Below, in pieces: positions 32,791-41,797 of a stretch of 64,000 nt of DNA; within the stretch, counting starts at the first letter, position 1, and every line of letters starts with the position of its first letter. Origin of the DNA: 2-12-FULL-60-25 sp003576745 (GTDB lineage: Bacteria; Patescibacteriota; Patescibacteriia; 2-12-FULL-60-25); the NCBI GenBank assembly GCA_030272835.1, contig SZOQ01000002.1, forward strand, positions 83,315 through 147,314. The letters are read 5' to 3'. The notes under the pieces were generated by a model. That model did not search any database. It worked only from the letters and a program-made list of their open reading frames with translations, and was not told where the DNA came from. The position numbers were made by a program, and so were the translations under genes.

Positions 32791-34926
32791 ATGCCTACGA
32801 ATAAACCTCCAAAAAGGGAAAGTCCGAATTTTTTAACCTGTCCCGGGGTTCCTGCATTGTCGTCTCCCGATTCCTCATCTCCCGCAGCTCCCGCGTCTGA
32901 CGCATCTCTCCCGAAGCCGTATCCGCCTTCTTTGGACGCGGCGACGAGGGCGCCCGGTATCCCTGTTGTTTTGTCGAGACGTCGAAAAGGGCGCAACAAA
33001 CCCCTCCTATGGATCTCGCTCGCGCTCATGCTGCTCGTCGCCATTGCCACGGGTCCGGCTTTGTTTTCGCTGGGGAGGGCGGGGGTATCCGCCCAGTCGG
33101 CCAAACAGGCCGTAACCCGCATGCAGACGCGCATGGAGGCGCGCGATTTTCAGGGAGCGTCCCGGGAACTCGACACGGCCTATACGTCCCTGCTCACCAT
33201 GAAAGACGCCCTGCGCGGCGTGGGATTTTGGAGGGATGTTCCCGGCATCGGAACGCAAATACGCGCATTGGAAGACGCCGCGTCGGCCGGTGCGGAAACG
33301 CTGGATGGCGTGCGGGGCATTGTCGCTGTCGCCGCGCAAATACACGACATTGCGAGCCATGCCGAGGCGCTGACAGGCGAGCTGGGCGCCGGCGTGGATA
33401 CGAGCAAATCATTCGAGGCGCTCACCGCCCAAGAAAAACGATCCATTCTTTCGCGTCTCGACGCCGCATTGCCCGACATGCGCGCGGCGCAGGCGAAAAT
33501 CGACATCGCGCTCCAAACATATGAGCGCATTCCGCAAAACGAGCTCGTGGCGCCGCTTCGAACCGCGCTTGCTCCCGTCACGGAACTGCTCCCGAAACTC
33601 AAACGGACGCTTGATGAGGCCGTCCCGTTGCTCGAAGTCATGATTCCGCTTGCCGGGTATCCGGAACCCGCCGAATATCTTATTCTCCTGCAAAATACCG
33701 ATGAAATCCGCCCGACCGGAGGCTTTATCGGTACGGTTGGAAAACTAACCATCGACGGCGGAGATATTCAGCGTTTCGAATTCGACGACGTATATAACAT
33801 CGATAATCCCGCGTCCGGTTCGTGGAAAGAACCGGCACCAGAGCCCATGACAACATGGCTTCGCGTGCCAACGCTGTTCTTTCGGGATGCCAACTGGTCT
33901 CCGGATTTCCCCACCTCGGCCGAAACGCTTCTGGATTTTTATGTACGTGAGGTGGAAATCGGCACAGGCGCGAGGCCGCAGGCACCGAATATCGTTCTGG
34001 CATTGAACCCGCCACTGTTCCGCGAGCTTTTACGCATAGTGGGTCCCATTACCATCGAGAACTTCACCTTCACCGCGGACGATTATTTCGACATTCTCGA
34101 ATACCAGGTGGAAGTCGGATTCCTGGAGCAGGGTATTCCGAGGACGCAGAGGAAAGCCCTCATTTCCAAGCTTGGGGATGAGCTTATGGCGCGACTACTT
34201 AAACTCCCGGTATCTCGATGGCCCGAACTCCTTGATCTCCTGACCAGGTCGCTCGACCAAAAACAAGTAATTGTATACGCGCGCGACCCTCACACGCTTT
34301 CGCGGCTCGATCAGCTCGGTTGGACTGGGAGGGCGCTTCCCGCCCGAGGCGACTTCATATGGATTGTGGACGCGAATCTTGCCGCCTTAAAGACGGACGG
34401 CGTCATGGATAAGCGCGCGGAATATTCGCTGGATGCCACGGATCCGAATAATCCCATTGCGACTCTTCGCCTTCGCTACACGAATAATGCTCCCGGATTT
34501 ACGGAGTACAGATATACGCGGTATCGGAGCTATACCCGCGTATATGTACCGGACGGAGCAGAGCTTCTTTCCTCGAATGGCGCCATGAAAAACGATCGCG
34601 TGTTCGGCGGACGCGTGGATGTTATGCGGGAACTCGGGAAAACCGTATTTGGCGCATTCTGGTCCATTGAGCCGGGCCGCACGCAGGATCTCGTTTTTAC
34701 CTATCGTCTGCCCGCATCTGTCGGAAGGCAAATACAGGAGGGGGCATATCGTCTTGACTGGCAAAAGCAACCAGGGAATGATACGGCCGAATGGACGATG
34801 GACATCGCCTTCGGAAAACCTCTTAGGAGCGCTTCGCCGCCGGAAGACTCCGAGGATCACGGAGACGATCGATACCGCTTTGAAACGCAAAGCCTCACAG
34901 ATAGGTCCATTGACGTCGCCTTTTGA
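32791..34926 (+). CDS. DUF4012 membrane protein
   Basis: A 711-residue protein with a Pro/Ser-rich cytoplasmic start, one transmembrane segment (about 72-95), a helical region, and the DUF4012 core beginning YLILLQNTDEIRPTGGFIGT (about residue 290). The TGGF pattern and later beta-rich segments to the C-terminus are typical. The domain is found mainly in Patescibacteria and Actinobacteria and has no proven function, but it sits next to glycan genes repeatedly. Here it lies between three GT2 genes and mreB. GAGG precedes the chosen ATG. Confidence 0.9.
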   Translation: MPTNKPPKRESPNFLTCPGVPALSSPDSSSPAAPASDASLPKPYPPSLDAATRAPGIPVVLSRRRKGRNKPLLWISLALMLLVAIATGPALFSLGRAGVSAQSAKQAVTRMQTRMEARDFQGASRELDTAYTSLLTMKDALRGVGFWRDVPGIGTQIRALEDAASAGAETLDGVRGIVAVAAQIHDIASHAEALTGELGAGVDTSKSFEALTAQEKRSILSRLDAALPDMRAAQAKIDIALQTYERIPQNELVAPLRTALAPVTELLPKLKRTLDEAVPLLEVMIPLAGYPEPAEYLILLQNTDEIRPTGGFIGTVGKLTIDGGDIQRFEFDDVYNIDNPASGSWKEPAPEPMTTWLRVPTLFFRDANWSPDFPTSAETLLDFYVREVEIGTGARPQAPNIVLALNPPLFRELLRIVGPITIENFTFTADDYFDILEYQVEVGFLEQGIPRTQRKALISKLGDELMARLLKLPVSRWPELLDLLTRSLDQKQVIVYARDPHTLSRLDQLGWTGRALPARGDFIWIVDANLAALKTDGVMDKRAEYSLDATDPNNPIATLRLRYTNNAPGFTEYRYTRYRSYTRVYVPDGAELLSSNGAMKNDRVFGGRVDVMRELGKTVFGAFWSIEPGRTQDLVFTYRLPASVGRQIQEGAYRLDWQKQPGNDTAEWTMDIAFGKPLRSASPPEDSEDHGDDRYRFETQSLTDRSIDVAF

Positions 34927-34947
34927 ACACTCAAACGATTCAACCTC

Positions 34948-35952
34948 ATGTTCGCCAAAAAAATTGGCATTGATTTGGGCACCACAACGGTTCTCGTCTA
35001 CATGCCGAAAAAGGGGATTATCATCAATGAGCCTTCCGTGGTTGCTATTTCGGTTGTCGATAAAAAAGTCCTCGCTGTCGGCAAGGAAGCAAAAGAAATG
35101 CTTGGGCGCACGCCAGACACTATCGTGGCAAAACGCCCCCTGAAAGACGGGGTTATCGCTGACTATCGGACAACCGAAGCCATGCTCCGGTATTTTATCA
35201 ATAAGGCTTTGGGAGGCATGCGTCTGTTTCGCGTGGAGGTCATGGTAGCCGTTCCGGGGGGAATCACCTCTACCGAGCGACGCGCCGTTATCGATACGAC
35301 CATCTCCGCGGGAGCGAAGGCGGCATACATCATTAAAGAACCGGTGGTGGCTGCAATTGGAGCCGATATTCCCATTGGTTCCGCATCCGGGCACATGATT
35401 ATCGACATTGGCGGCGGCACGTCGGAAATCGCCGTGATTTCCCTCGGCGGCATCGTTTCTTCTTCATCCATCCGTATCGGCGGCAATAAGCTCGATACGG
35501 CCATTATGGAGCATATCCGCCGTAAGTTCGGTCTCGCTATCGGAGAGCGGACCGCGGAAGAAGTAAAAATCCAAATCGGTTCCGCCCTGTATCTTGAAGA
35601 TAAGCTGGAGATGCAGGTAAAAGGCCGCGATATGGTATCGGGACTGCCGCGCATTTCCACTATTTCGAGCGACGATATTACGGATGCTATCCAGCATGAG
35701 CTGCAGGGAATGGTGGAAGCCGTAAAGGACGTCCTGCACAATACGCCGCCGGAATTGTCCGCGGATGTTATGGAAAAGGGGATGGTGCTCTCCGGCGGCT
35801 CAGCGCAGCTCCGGAATCTCGACAAACTTTTTTCGGAAGCTACGGGCGTCCCCGCATTCGTCGCCCAGGATCCCCAGCAGTGCGTGGCTCGCGGCACGGG
35901 CATTGCGCTCGAAAATCTCGACAGCTACAAGCGGAGTATTTTTTCATCATAG
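34948..35952 (+). CDS. mreB: Rod-shape-determining protein MreB
   Basis: Actin-like filament protein that positions cell-wall synthesis under the membrane. Phosphate-1 motif DLGTTTVLV is at residues 8-16, phosphate-2 DIGGGTSEIAVISLGG near 152, and the adenosine motif LSGGSAQLRNLD near 280. The 334-residue size is normal. Neither mreC nor mreD is adjacent; instead it follows DUF4012. This links wall shape to the glycan cluster by position only. Confidence 0.96.
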   Translation: MFAKKIGIDLGTTTVLVYMPKKGIIINEPSVVAISVVDKKVLAVGKEAKEMLGRTPDTIVAKRPLKDGVIADYRTTEAMLRYFINKALGGMRLFRVEVMVAVPGGITSTERRAVIDTTISAGAKAAYIIKEPVVAAIGADIPIGSASGHMIIDIGGGTSEIAVISLGGIVSSSSIRIGGNKLDTAIMEHIRRKFGLAIGERTAEEVKIQIGSALYLEDKLEMQVKGRDMVSGLPRISTISSDDITDAIQHELQGMVEAVKDVLHNTPPELSADVMEKGMVLSGGSAQLRNLDKLFSEATGVPAFVAQDPQQCVARGTGIALENLDSYKRSIFSS

Positions 35953-36020
35953 AATGTTTTTCGGAGATATATTGCGTTCATCGCGATGTTTGATAAGGTT
36001 GTCCCGGAGGTTGGTTTTTC

Positions 36021-36257
36021 ATGAATGATGTACATGTCCGCATCCGTTCCTTCCTACATACAAAGCAATGTCCGTGCGCTTTTGGCGAAATCGCCGAGGG
36101 TGTCTGCCTCGATGCCGCGACCTTGCGAGTCGAACTACACACCCTCTGCAGAGAAGGATTCATCGAAGAGATCGGTGAAGATTCTTTTGTCTGCCTGCAT
36201 GAAGCGGATCAGAAAATTGCTCCGCGTGTTGCGGAGAACGGCATTGTTCACGCATGA
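36021..36257 (+). CDS. Small winged-helix-like protein
   Basis: A 78-residue acidic protein. The segment IRSFLHTKQCPCAFGEIAEGVCLDAATLRVELHTLCREGFIEEIGEDSFVCL has the helix-helix-helix-wing layout of a winged-helix domain. CCGGAGG lies about ten bases before the ATG. A clear terminator follows. It may be a DNA-binding regulator, but is too short to be certain. Confidence 0.6.
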   Translation: MNDVHVRIRSFLHTKQCPCAFGEIAEGVCLDAATLRVELHTLCREGFIEEIGEDSFVCLHEADQKIAPRVAENGIVHA

Positions 36258-36280
36258 TCGCGCTTCGCGATACATGCGAA

Positions 36281-36307
36281 AGCCCCCGCCGTCGGCGAGG
36301 GCTTTTT
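36281..36307 (+). terminator. Terminator after the 36021 gene
   Basis: AGCCCcCGCCG pairs with CGGCGaGGGCT around a short loop and is followed by TTTTT. It lies between convergent genes. On the minus strand it reads into a weaker T-tract and may serve both. Confidence 0.85.
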
Positions 36308-36313
36308 CGTGAG

Positions 36314-36781
36314 TCAGGGGACAGGAAGGCTCATCCCCGAAGATAAGGGATACAGCGTCAGGCGAAACCAGGCGCTGTCCCGCACCGGTTCGGTGCCGGG
36401 GACGATGGGCAGGAGCGCAGGTTTTGGCGGAGGAGCGGAAAGGCGAAGTAGAAGATCGGCCGGCATCGGACCGCCGATGTTGCGCAGGAGAAGCATGGGC
36501 GCCGGACCTTCAGCGTCGTCGAAGGCATACGCGTACCCGCGTGTTCCATTCGCGCCTCCATGCCACATGTGCGCCCTCTGGTACGCCTCGATGCGCGCCA
36601 TGCGCAGGGCGTCATGCAGCTTCGGAAGGAATCGTCGCGCAAAGGCTTCCGTGTCCTGTGCCGACACGTGATAGGGCAGGCGATTCGGCTCGGGGTCGAG
36701 CGGCGGCGTATACGCGTTCGCGCGGGCGGGCATGCAAACGAAGCAAAGAAGGAACATGGCTACAATCATTTTTCGGTTCAT
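36314..36781 (-). CDS. Secreted orphan protein
   Basis: A 155-residue protein with a signal peptide (MNRKMIVAMFLLCFVCMPARANA, cleavage likely after ANA). The mature part is not recognised; it contains RRFLPKLHDALRMARIEAYQRAHMWHGG and ends in a Pro-rich beta-like region. A GGAGGAAACC site precedes the ATG on the minus strand. It is a single gene convergent with the 36021 gene. Confidence 0.7.
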   Translation of the reverse strand: MNRKMIVAMFLLCFVCMPARANAYTPPLDPEPNRLPYHVSAQDTEAFARRFLPKLHDALRMARIEAYQRAHMWHGGANGTRGYAYAFDDAEGPAPMLLLRNIGGPMPADLLLRLSAPPPKPALLPIVPGTEPVRDSAWFRLTLYPLSSGMSLPVP

Positions 36782-36878
36782 GGTTTCCTCCTTGGCATAC
36801 GGAAAAGGGCGAAGGTCGCCAGTATACTCGCCGGATCGTTCACGTTCAACCGCTATTCCGTGTGTTACACTTCACTTC

Positions 36879-38012
36879 ATGCTCATCGGTATTGACGCGA
36901 CCCGAGCCAATAAACCCGAAAAAACGGGCGTAGAATGGTATGCATGGCATCTTATTCAGGAGATGAAAAAGCTTACCGTCAATGACGGGAATTCCTGGGT
37001 GCTCTATACGCGCGAGCCGCTCCGCGGCGAGCTTTCGGCCCTTCCGGAAAACTGGTATGAGGTTCGAGCAGGCTGGCCCCCAAGACGGCTGTGGACGCAG
37101 GTACGATTGTCTTGGGAAATGTGGCGACGGCCGGTGGATGTTCTTTTTGTGCCGGCACACGTTTTGCCCTCCATTCGTCCGGAAAAAAGCGTTGTCACGG
37201 TTCATGACGTTGGGTTCCGCCGGCATCCGAGACTCTATCAGCGCGCGGATATCGAATACCATGAAGCCAGCACGCGGCATTTGGCAAAAACCGATGCGCG
37301 TATTATCACCGTTTCGGAGTTTTCGGGGAAAGAGCTCGTGGAGTTGTATCATGTGGATCCGAAACGCATCGCCATTATTCCGAATGGCATCGATCATGAA
37401 CGGTATAAGCCCGCGACCGACCGTTCGGCGATTGACGCCGTCCTCACGCGGTTGCAGATTCCGACGCCGTATTTTTTGACGGTGGGCAGGCTGGAAGCCA
37501 AAAAGAATATCGTCAATATCGTAAAGGCATTCAATGCATTCAAGGTGCACCGCGGCCTTGGCGATCCCACGCGTCTCGTTTTTGCCGGCAAGCCCGGGTA
37601 TCAGTATTCCGTCATCAAGAAAGCCATCGAAGCATCGCCCTACAGGGATCAGATTATCGAGCTCGGCTATACAGACGAAAACGATCTTCCGTCGCTTTTC
37701 TCCGGCGCCGTGGGCCTTATCCATCTGTCATGGTATGAGGGCTTCGGTATTCCGCCGGTGCAGGCAATGGCATGCGGCTGTCCCGTTATCGCCTCGAGCG
37801 TCGCATCCCTGCCGGAGATTATCGGCGCGGAGAATGGGCTGTTCGTTTCGCCTGCGGAACCGGATCAGGCGGCTCGGGCCATGGATAGACTGCTGAATGA
37901 ACCCGCGCTTCGGCAATCGTTGTCGAGCAAGGGGATGCAGCGGGCCGCCATATACACCTGGAAAAGCGCCGCGGAAAAAACCATTCCCGTATTGACGCAA
38001 TGGGTCGTGTAA
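36879..38012 (+). CDS. GT4 glycosyltransferase
   Basis: A 377-residue GT-B enzyme. The N-terminal domain starts IGIDATRANKPEKTGVEWYAWHL; the C-terminal donor domain has LTVGRLEAKKNIVNIVKAF, a SLFSGAVGLIHLSWYEGFGIP loop and the E-x7-E-type segment GIPPVQAMACGCPVIAS. These features match mannosyl/rhamnosyl-transferases of family GT4. It is followed 15 bp later by a TrmB-type regulator gene. Confidence 0.93.
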   Translation: MLIGIDATRANKPEKTGVEWYAWHLIQEMKKLTVNDGNSWVLYTREPLRGELSALPENWYEVRAGWPPRRLWTQVRLSWEMWRRPVDVLFVPAHVLPSIRPEKSVVTVHDVGFRRHPRLYQRADIEYHEASTRHLAKTDARIITVSEFSGKELVELYHVDPKRIAIIPNGIDHERYKPATDRSAIDAVLTRLQIPTPYFLTVGRLEAKKNIVNIVKAFNAFKVHRGLGDPTRLVFAGKPGYQYSVIKKAIEASPYRDQIIELGYTDENDLPSLFSGAVGLIHLSWYEGFGIPPVQAMACGCPVIASSVASLPEIIGAENGLFVSPAEPDQAARAMDRLLNEPALRQSLSSKGMQRAAIYTWKSAAEKTIPVLTQWVV

Positions 38013-38027
38013 GGTGAATTGTTGCAT

Positions 38028-38807
38028 ATGCTTGACCGCCTGGCGCGGCATCTTGCGGATGCGGGTCTCGGAGAAAAAGAGGCCCGTGTGTATTTGGCGC
38101 TGCTTGGTTTGGGAACGGCCTCTGCGCAGGACATCGCCGCACATTCCGATGTTCATCGTGCCACAACCTATCTTGCTCTGGAGTCGCTTAAGCAGCGCGG
38201 GCTCGTGAAAGCATCCGACCAGAACAAACGGACGGTTTTTTCCGCGGAACATCCAGAACGCTTGCGAGATCACGTTCGGGAAGAGCTTCAGCGCGCGCAG
38301 GAAAAAGAACGAAACGCCAATGCATATCTCCCGGAATTGGAGGCGCTGTTCCGGGCGCCTGCGCAAAAGCCCGTTGTCCGGTATTTTCAGGGAACCGAGG
38401 GTCTCCGCGCATTCCGGGAAGCCCTCGCGAATATCTCCAGTGAACGTTGCGATGCGTTCATCCGTCTCGATGATTCTCTGCGCGCTATCGCAGACGAGGG
38501 GAGCGATGCGCGTTTCGAGAGCTTTCGAAGCAAGCTGAAATTCCGTTTCTTGTATGTGGCGGAAGCAGGAACGCCGCTTCCCGCATTTCCGGATATCTAT
38601 CGTTCGCGTATCGAAACGCGCATCATTCCGTTGCCGCCGTTCGAATTCAGCGGGGAGATCGGTTTGCTCGATCATGTCATGTATTTCGTCTCCGCATCTC
38701 CCGACATTGTTGGCTGCGTCGTGGAGAGTCCGCATGTTGCGGCGCTCTTTCGCGCACAATTCGACCATGCGTGGAAATACGCCGCTTCCCAGTTGTCCAA
38801 AAAGTGA
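38028..38807 (+). CDS. TrmB-family transcriptional regulator
   Basis: A 259-residue protein. The N-terminal winged helix GLGEKEARVYLALLGLGTASAQDIAAHSDVHRATTYLALESLKQRGLV is a TrmB/MarR-like DNA-binding domain. A coiled-coil segment follows (REELQRAQEKERNANAYLPELEALF), then an effector-binding domain with the EGLRAFREALANI and FVSASPDIVGCVVESPHVA patterns. TrmB proteins commonly sense sugars, which suits the glycosyltransferase gene upstream. Two tandem hairpins follow the stop. Confidence 0.85.
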   Translation: MLDRLARHLADAGLGEKEARVYLALLGLGTASAQDIAAHSDVHRATTYLALESLKQRGLVKASDQNKRTVFSAEHPERLRDHVREELQRAQEKERNANAYLPELEALFRAPAQKPVVRYFQGTEGLRAFREALANISSERCDAFIRLDDSLRAIADEGSDARFESFRSKLKFRFLYVAEAGTPLPAFPDIYRSRIETRIIPLPPFEFSGEIGLLDHVMYFVSASPDIVGCVVESPHVAALFRAQFDHAWKYAASQLSKK

Positions 38808-39350
38808 AGCGCTCCGGCCGAAGCCGGAGCGCGTTGGAGGGCGTCCCGATGGGATCGGGACGCATGCAGGCAGGAAGTCAGGCCGCGCCGACGGAAAAGC
38901 GTCGTGCTACATGTTGGCCTGGACACCAAACCTGATACGTATAAAGGCCCATGCATCCGCCTGGACCGACGCGCAAAATGCGCGGCCACATGGCGATGGC
39001 AGGGGTTTGCGTGGGTGAGAAAGACCGGGAGTACCGCGAGGCATGATGACGCGCGGAGTCCGGCCGTACGATTGAGCCCGTAAGGCCCATGGCGTTCCCT
39101 TTCTGCTCCTCTCTGGGCCTCCTTCGGGGAGGCGCCGCTTATCGTCGTGTAGGTTCGATAAGTCTTGGAAATATCCAAGGTTGCATCAGAGACTATTTCG
39201 GCGTACGCCTATTTTAATCATAACATGAACTTTTGGCTGAATTCTGTGGATAGATAGACAATCGTATATGTTTTTTCCTCCTGTGCGGTAAGAAAGACAT
39301 TTTTTGGCTCAATAGAGAGTCATTTTAAGATTTTCAGATAGGCTGTCTAG
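38808..39350. other. Gene-poor gap with tandem hairpins
   Basis: No convincing gene. Two hairpins lie directly after the TrmB gene: CGCTCCGGC/GCCGGAGCG (about 38810-38831) and GCGTCCCGAT/ATCGGGACGC (about 38841-38863); neither has a T-run. A minus-strand reading frame at 38878-39090 (70 residues, Arg/Gly-rich) has only a weak ribosome site and no recognisable motif. From about 39185 the sequence turns AT-rich. The middle 250 bp is GC-rich and could encode a structured RNA, but I cannot support one. Confidence 0.5.
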
Positions 39351-39355
39351 TACCC

Positions 39356-39384
39356 TTGACAAAATGCGGCTTTTCTGCTATATT
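39356..39384 (+). promoter_or_regulatory. Consensus promoter of the Gly-rich lipoprotein gene
   Basis: -35 TTGACA (39356-39361), 17 base spacer, -10 TATATT (39379-39384), about 120 bases before the ATG. It is one of the best sigma-70 matches in the window. Confidence 0.8.
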
Positions 39385-39505
39385 TTTCGGTTCATCTTTT
39401 GCGCGAATCGCGTGAAATGGGCCGGCCCTGGATACCCCGGGTCGTGAGGAGAGATCTTTTGACATTAGCCCGCGGAAGAGACCGCGGAGAAAGACAGAGG
39501 AAGCA

Positions 39506-41176
39506 ATGAAGACGATGGCTATCGTTGCCTTTGCCGTACTCGCCGCGGTCCAGACGGGCTGTACCGGGTACGCATTCAATGCTGCGGAGGATGCGCCGGA
39601 GGAAACCGGCGGCGCGGCCGGACAGTCTGCTGCAGGCCAAGCCGGCATCCCTTCACTGGGAGGTATGGGCGGCTTGTCTGCCGGAGGAAGTTCCGGTACC
39701 GGCGGTTCGCTGGGCAATCCGCCGCACCCATCCACGGGTGGAACCTCTTCATACGGAGGAAGCGGCGGTACTCCAGGTTCGGGCGGAACCTCGATCGGCG
39801 GTTCATCCGGCATCGGCGGCATTCCGTCCACCGGCGGCGCGAGCGGTTCGTTTGGGAGCGGCGGCAACTCCGGATCGTATGGCACGGGAGGGACATCGAC
39901 AGGAGGCTCTTCCAGCGTCGGTGGCAGTTCCGGCTCTCCGTCAACCGGCGGCACCGGAGGCGCAACTTCCTGCACGCAAGGAAATTGCAGCGGCTGTACG
40001 AGCTGCTGGAGCCTGTGTCAGTGCCTCGGATACGACGGTATGTGTCCGCAGCTCTGCGGCACTTCGTCGACCGGAGGGAGCGGCGGCACGTCTGGTTCGG
40101 GAGGAACCACATCAACCGGTGGAAGCGGCGGCAACTCCGGATCTTCTGGCTCTGGCGGTACGTCGACCGGCGGAGTCTCCGGTACGGGCGGGAGCGGAGG
40201 ATCGAGCGCGACGGCAAAGAAGCTCTCGATCATCTTCGATACGGCTTCGGCCATGTCGAACTTTTTGTTCACGCACATGTCGGACGCGGGAGGATTTTTC
40301 TTCCCCGGCCAGGCATGCGAGGGAACGGGGAGTACCCGCATCTGTTCGGTGGAGATCGAGCCCTCCTTCCGTTGGGACTTTTGGGCCTATACGGGCGCTA
40401 CAGGCGACAGCCAGTGGAGTCCGGGCCTCGACTGGAACACCAATGCCTGTAAGTCCTTCGCGGCCGTGCAGGTAAAGGAAGGTTCCGCAGAGGTCCCGTT
40501 CCGGATGGAGAAGGTTGGCAGCGGCTGTCACTTCGTCATCGAGTACGGGGCTTCAAACACCTCGGATTCGGATGGCGACGGCTCGCCGGACTCTTCGGAC
40601 TGCAAACCGCACAATCCCTCCGCTCTTCCGGGTGGCAAGGAAATCTGCGGGAATGGTCTCGACGAGGATTGCTCTGGCGGCGACGCGTTCTGCGGTGGCG
40701 GCTCGAGCGGTTCCGGCGGTACGGGTGGCACAGGCGGTACGGGTGGCAGCGGAGGAAGCGGCGGCGGGAGCAGTCTCACCGACATGACCTTCGATGTCTT
40801 CGGCCAAAGCGGGAGCGGAACCTTCATGGCCATCGCGCCCGTATTCAGTAGCACCGGCTGTTCGTCGCAATCCCTCAAAGATCCCGTGTCGAACAGCTGG
40901 GTCGGCGCCGCACGATGCCAGCTCAAGGTGGACCGGAGCCAGAATCTGGAATTCAATGTCCAGGTGAACAACACATGGGCCACCGGGTACAGCACGCCGG
41001 GAACCTGTCAGAAGTATCTCCGCGTGTATGCGTGGACGAACTTCTGCTCGGACAGCAATCAGACCGGCTGCTATCCCGCCGCCGACTATGACGATTCATC
41101 GTCAACGTCCTTCCCCCAGCAAATGTGGCACGCTTACGCGAACAATACGTGCCATATCTTCCTTCCGAAGCTCTGA
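39506..41176 (+). CDS. Large Gly/Ser-rich surface lipoprotein with MopE-like motif
   Basis: A 556-residue lipoprotein. The signal peptide ends in a lipobox LAAVQTGC (Cys about residue 19). Residues about 30-235 are a Gly/Ser/Thr repeat (GGTGG, GGSGG units) that is probably extended. A Cys-containing folded domain follows (KKLSIIFDTASAMSNFLF), then DSDGDGSPDSSDC and GKEICGNGLDEDCSG, a short MopE/TSP3-type metal-binding stretch, a second GGTGG linker and a C-terminal Cys-bearing domain. This architecture is typical of Myxococcota. GAGGAAGC precedes the ATG. Confidence 0.85.
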   Translation: MKTMAIVAFAVLAAVQTGCTGYAFNAAEDAPEETGGAAGQSAAGQAGIPSLGGMGGLSAGGSSGTGGSLGNPPHPSTGGTSSYGGSGGTPGSGGTSIGGSSGIGGIPSTGGASGSFGSGGNSGSYGTGGTSTGGSSSVGGSSGSPSTGGTGGATSCTQGNCSGCTSCWSLCQCLGYDGMCPQLCGTSSTGGSGGTSGSGGTTSTGGSGGNSGSSGSGGTSTGGVSGTGGSGGSSATAKKLSIIFDTASAMSNFLFTHMSDAGGFFFPGQACEGTGSTRICSVEIEPSFRWDFWAYTGATGDSQWSPGLDWNTNACKSFAAVQVKEGSAEVPFRMEKVGSGCHFVIEYGASNTSDSDGDGSPDSSDCKPHNPSALPGGKEICGNGLDEDCSGGDAFCGGGSSGSGGTGGTGGTGGSGGSGGGSSLTDMTFDVFGQSGSGTFMAIAPVFSSTGCSSQSLKDPVSNSWVGAARCQLKVDRSQNLEFNVQVNNTWATGYSTPGTCQKYLRVYAWTNFCSDSNQTGCYPAADYDDSSSTSFPQQMWHAYANNTCHIFLPKL

Positions 41177-41193
41177 AGAACTCGTTCGCACTC

Positions 41194-41242
41194 GCCCCCG
41201 CATTCCAAGGATTCATCCAAGGAGTGTCGGGGGCTTTGCTTT
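41194..41242 (+). terminator. Terminator of the Gly-rich lipoprotein gene
   Basis: GCCCCCG (41194-41200) pairs with CGGGGGC (41228-41234), with an inner imperfect helix around TTCCAAGGA/TCCAAGGA, followed by TTTGCTTT. Confidence 0.75.
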
Positions 41243-41280
41243 GGGGAAAGTAATTCGCTTTTGATGTTAGCAAAATGGAA

Positions 41281-41462
41281 CAGGGCAAAGGGCTAAGGGA
41301 ACGGGGTTCGGGAGAATTATGCCCCCTACGCAACTATGTCCTACAGGGCGCGGCATGCCGCGCCCCTACATCCTACTCCCCACACTCCCTATTCCGCATC
41401 CTACGCACCACGTCCTACGTACTTTTCGCATCCCGCATGGCTCAAGGCTCACGGTCCATAAA
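41281..41462. repeat. Mosaic intergenic repeat island E (inverted)
   Basis: This lies between the two surface lipoprotein genes, in a 620 bp gap without a gene, and is mostly inverted relative to islands A, B and D. 41281-41304 matches island B 4792-4814 (reverse complement); 41303-41336 matches island D 16756-16791; 41400-41436 matches island A 1182-1218 at 36 of 37. It also holds a GGGCGCGGCATGCCGCGCCC palindrome. The rest of the gap, about 41463-41797, is AT-rich and has TATAAT at 41545-41550 and TTGACA at 41599-41604, not in a clear promoter pair. Confidence 0.85.
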
Positions 41463-41797
41463 TTGCTGTCCAACATACTTTACATATCAAACATGATTTT
41501 TTGCTCTGTCCAGCTGTTTCGGGAACAATTCAATTTCTTGGTCATATAATGTGCTGCGGATTCATTCCCATCGTTTTTGGCTTATTTGTTGAATACTCTT
41601 GACAAAAGCCAAAAATAATGATGAACTCGCTTCTTACCTTCGTGACCCAAATGTCGCGGATTTGTATTCAGAAACTCCTTAAGTAGGGACGGGGCGGGGT
41701 AAGACGAGCTCGTTCGACAACTTAACCGGTTTGCCATGGTGGCAGGCCGGCTTGACCGCAACCTTCCAACAGAACTCCAAACCCTCCGGAGGTCCTC

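Noticed and set aside
38878..39090. 70-residue minus-strand frame
   Set aside because: Weak ribosome site, Arg/Gly-rich, no motif; overlapping frames look equally protein-like. Left within the gap description.
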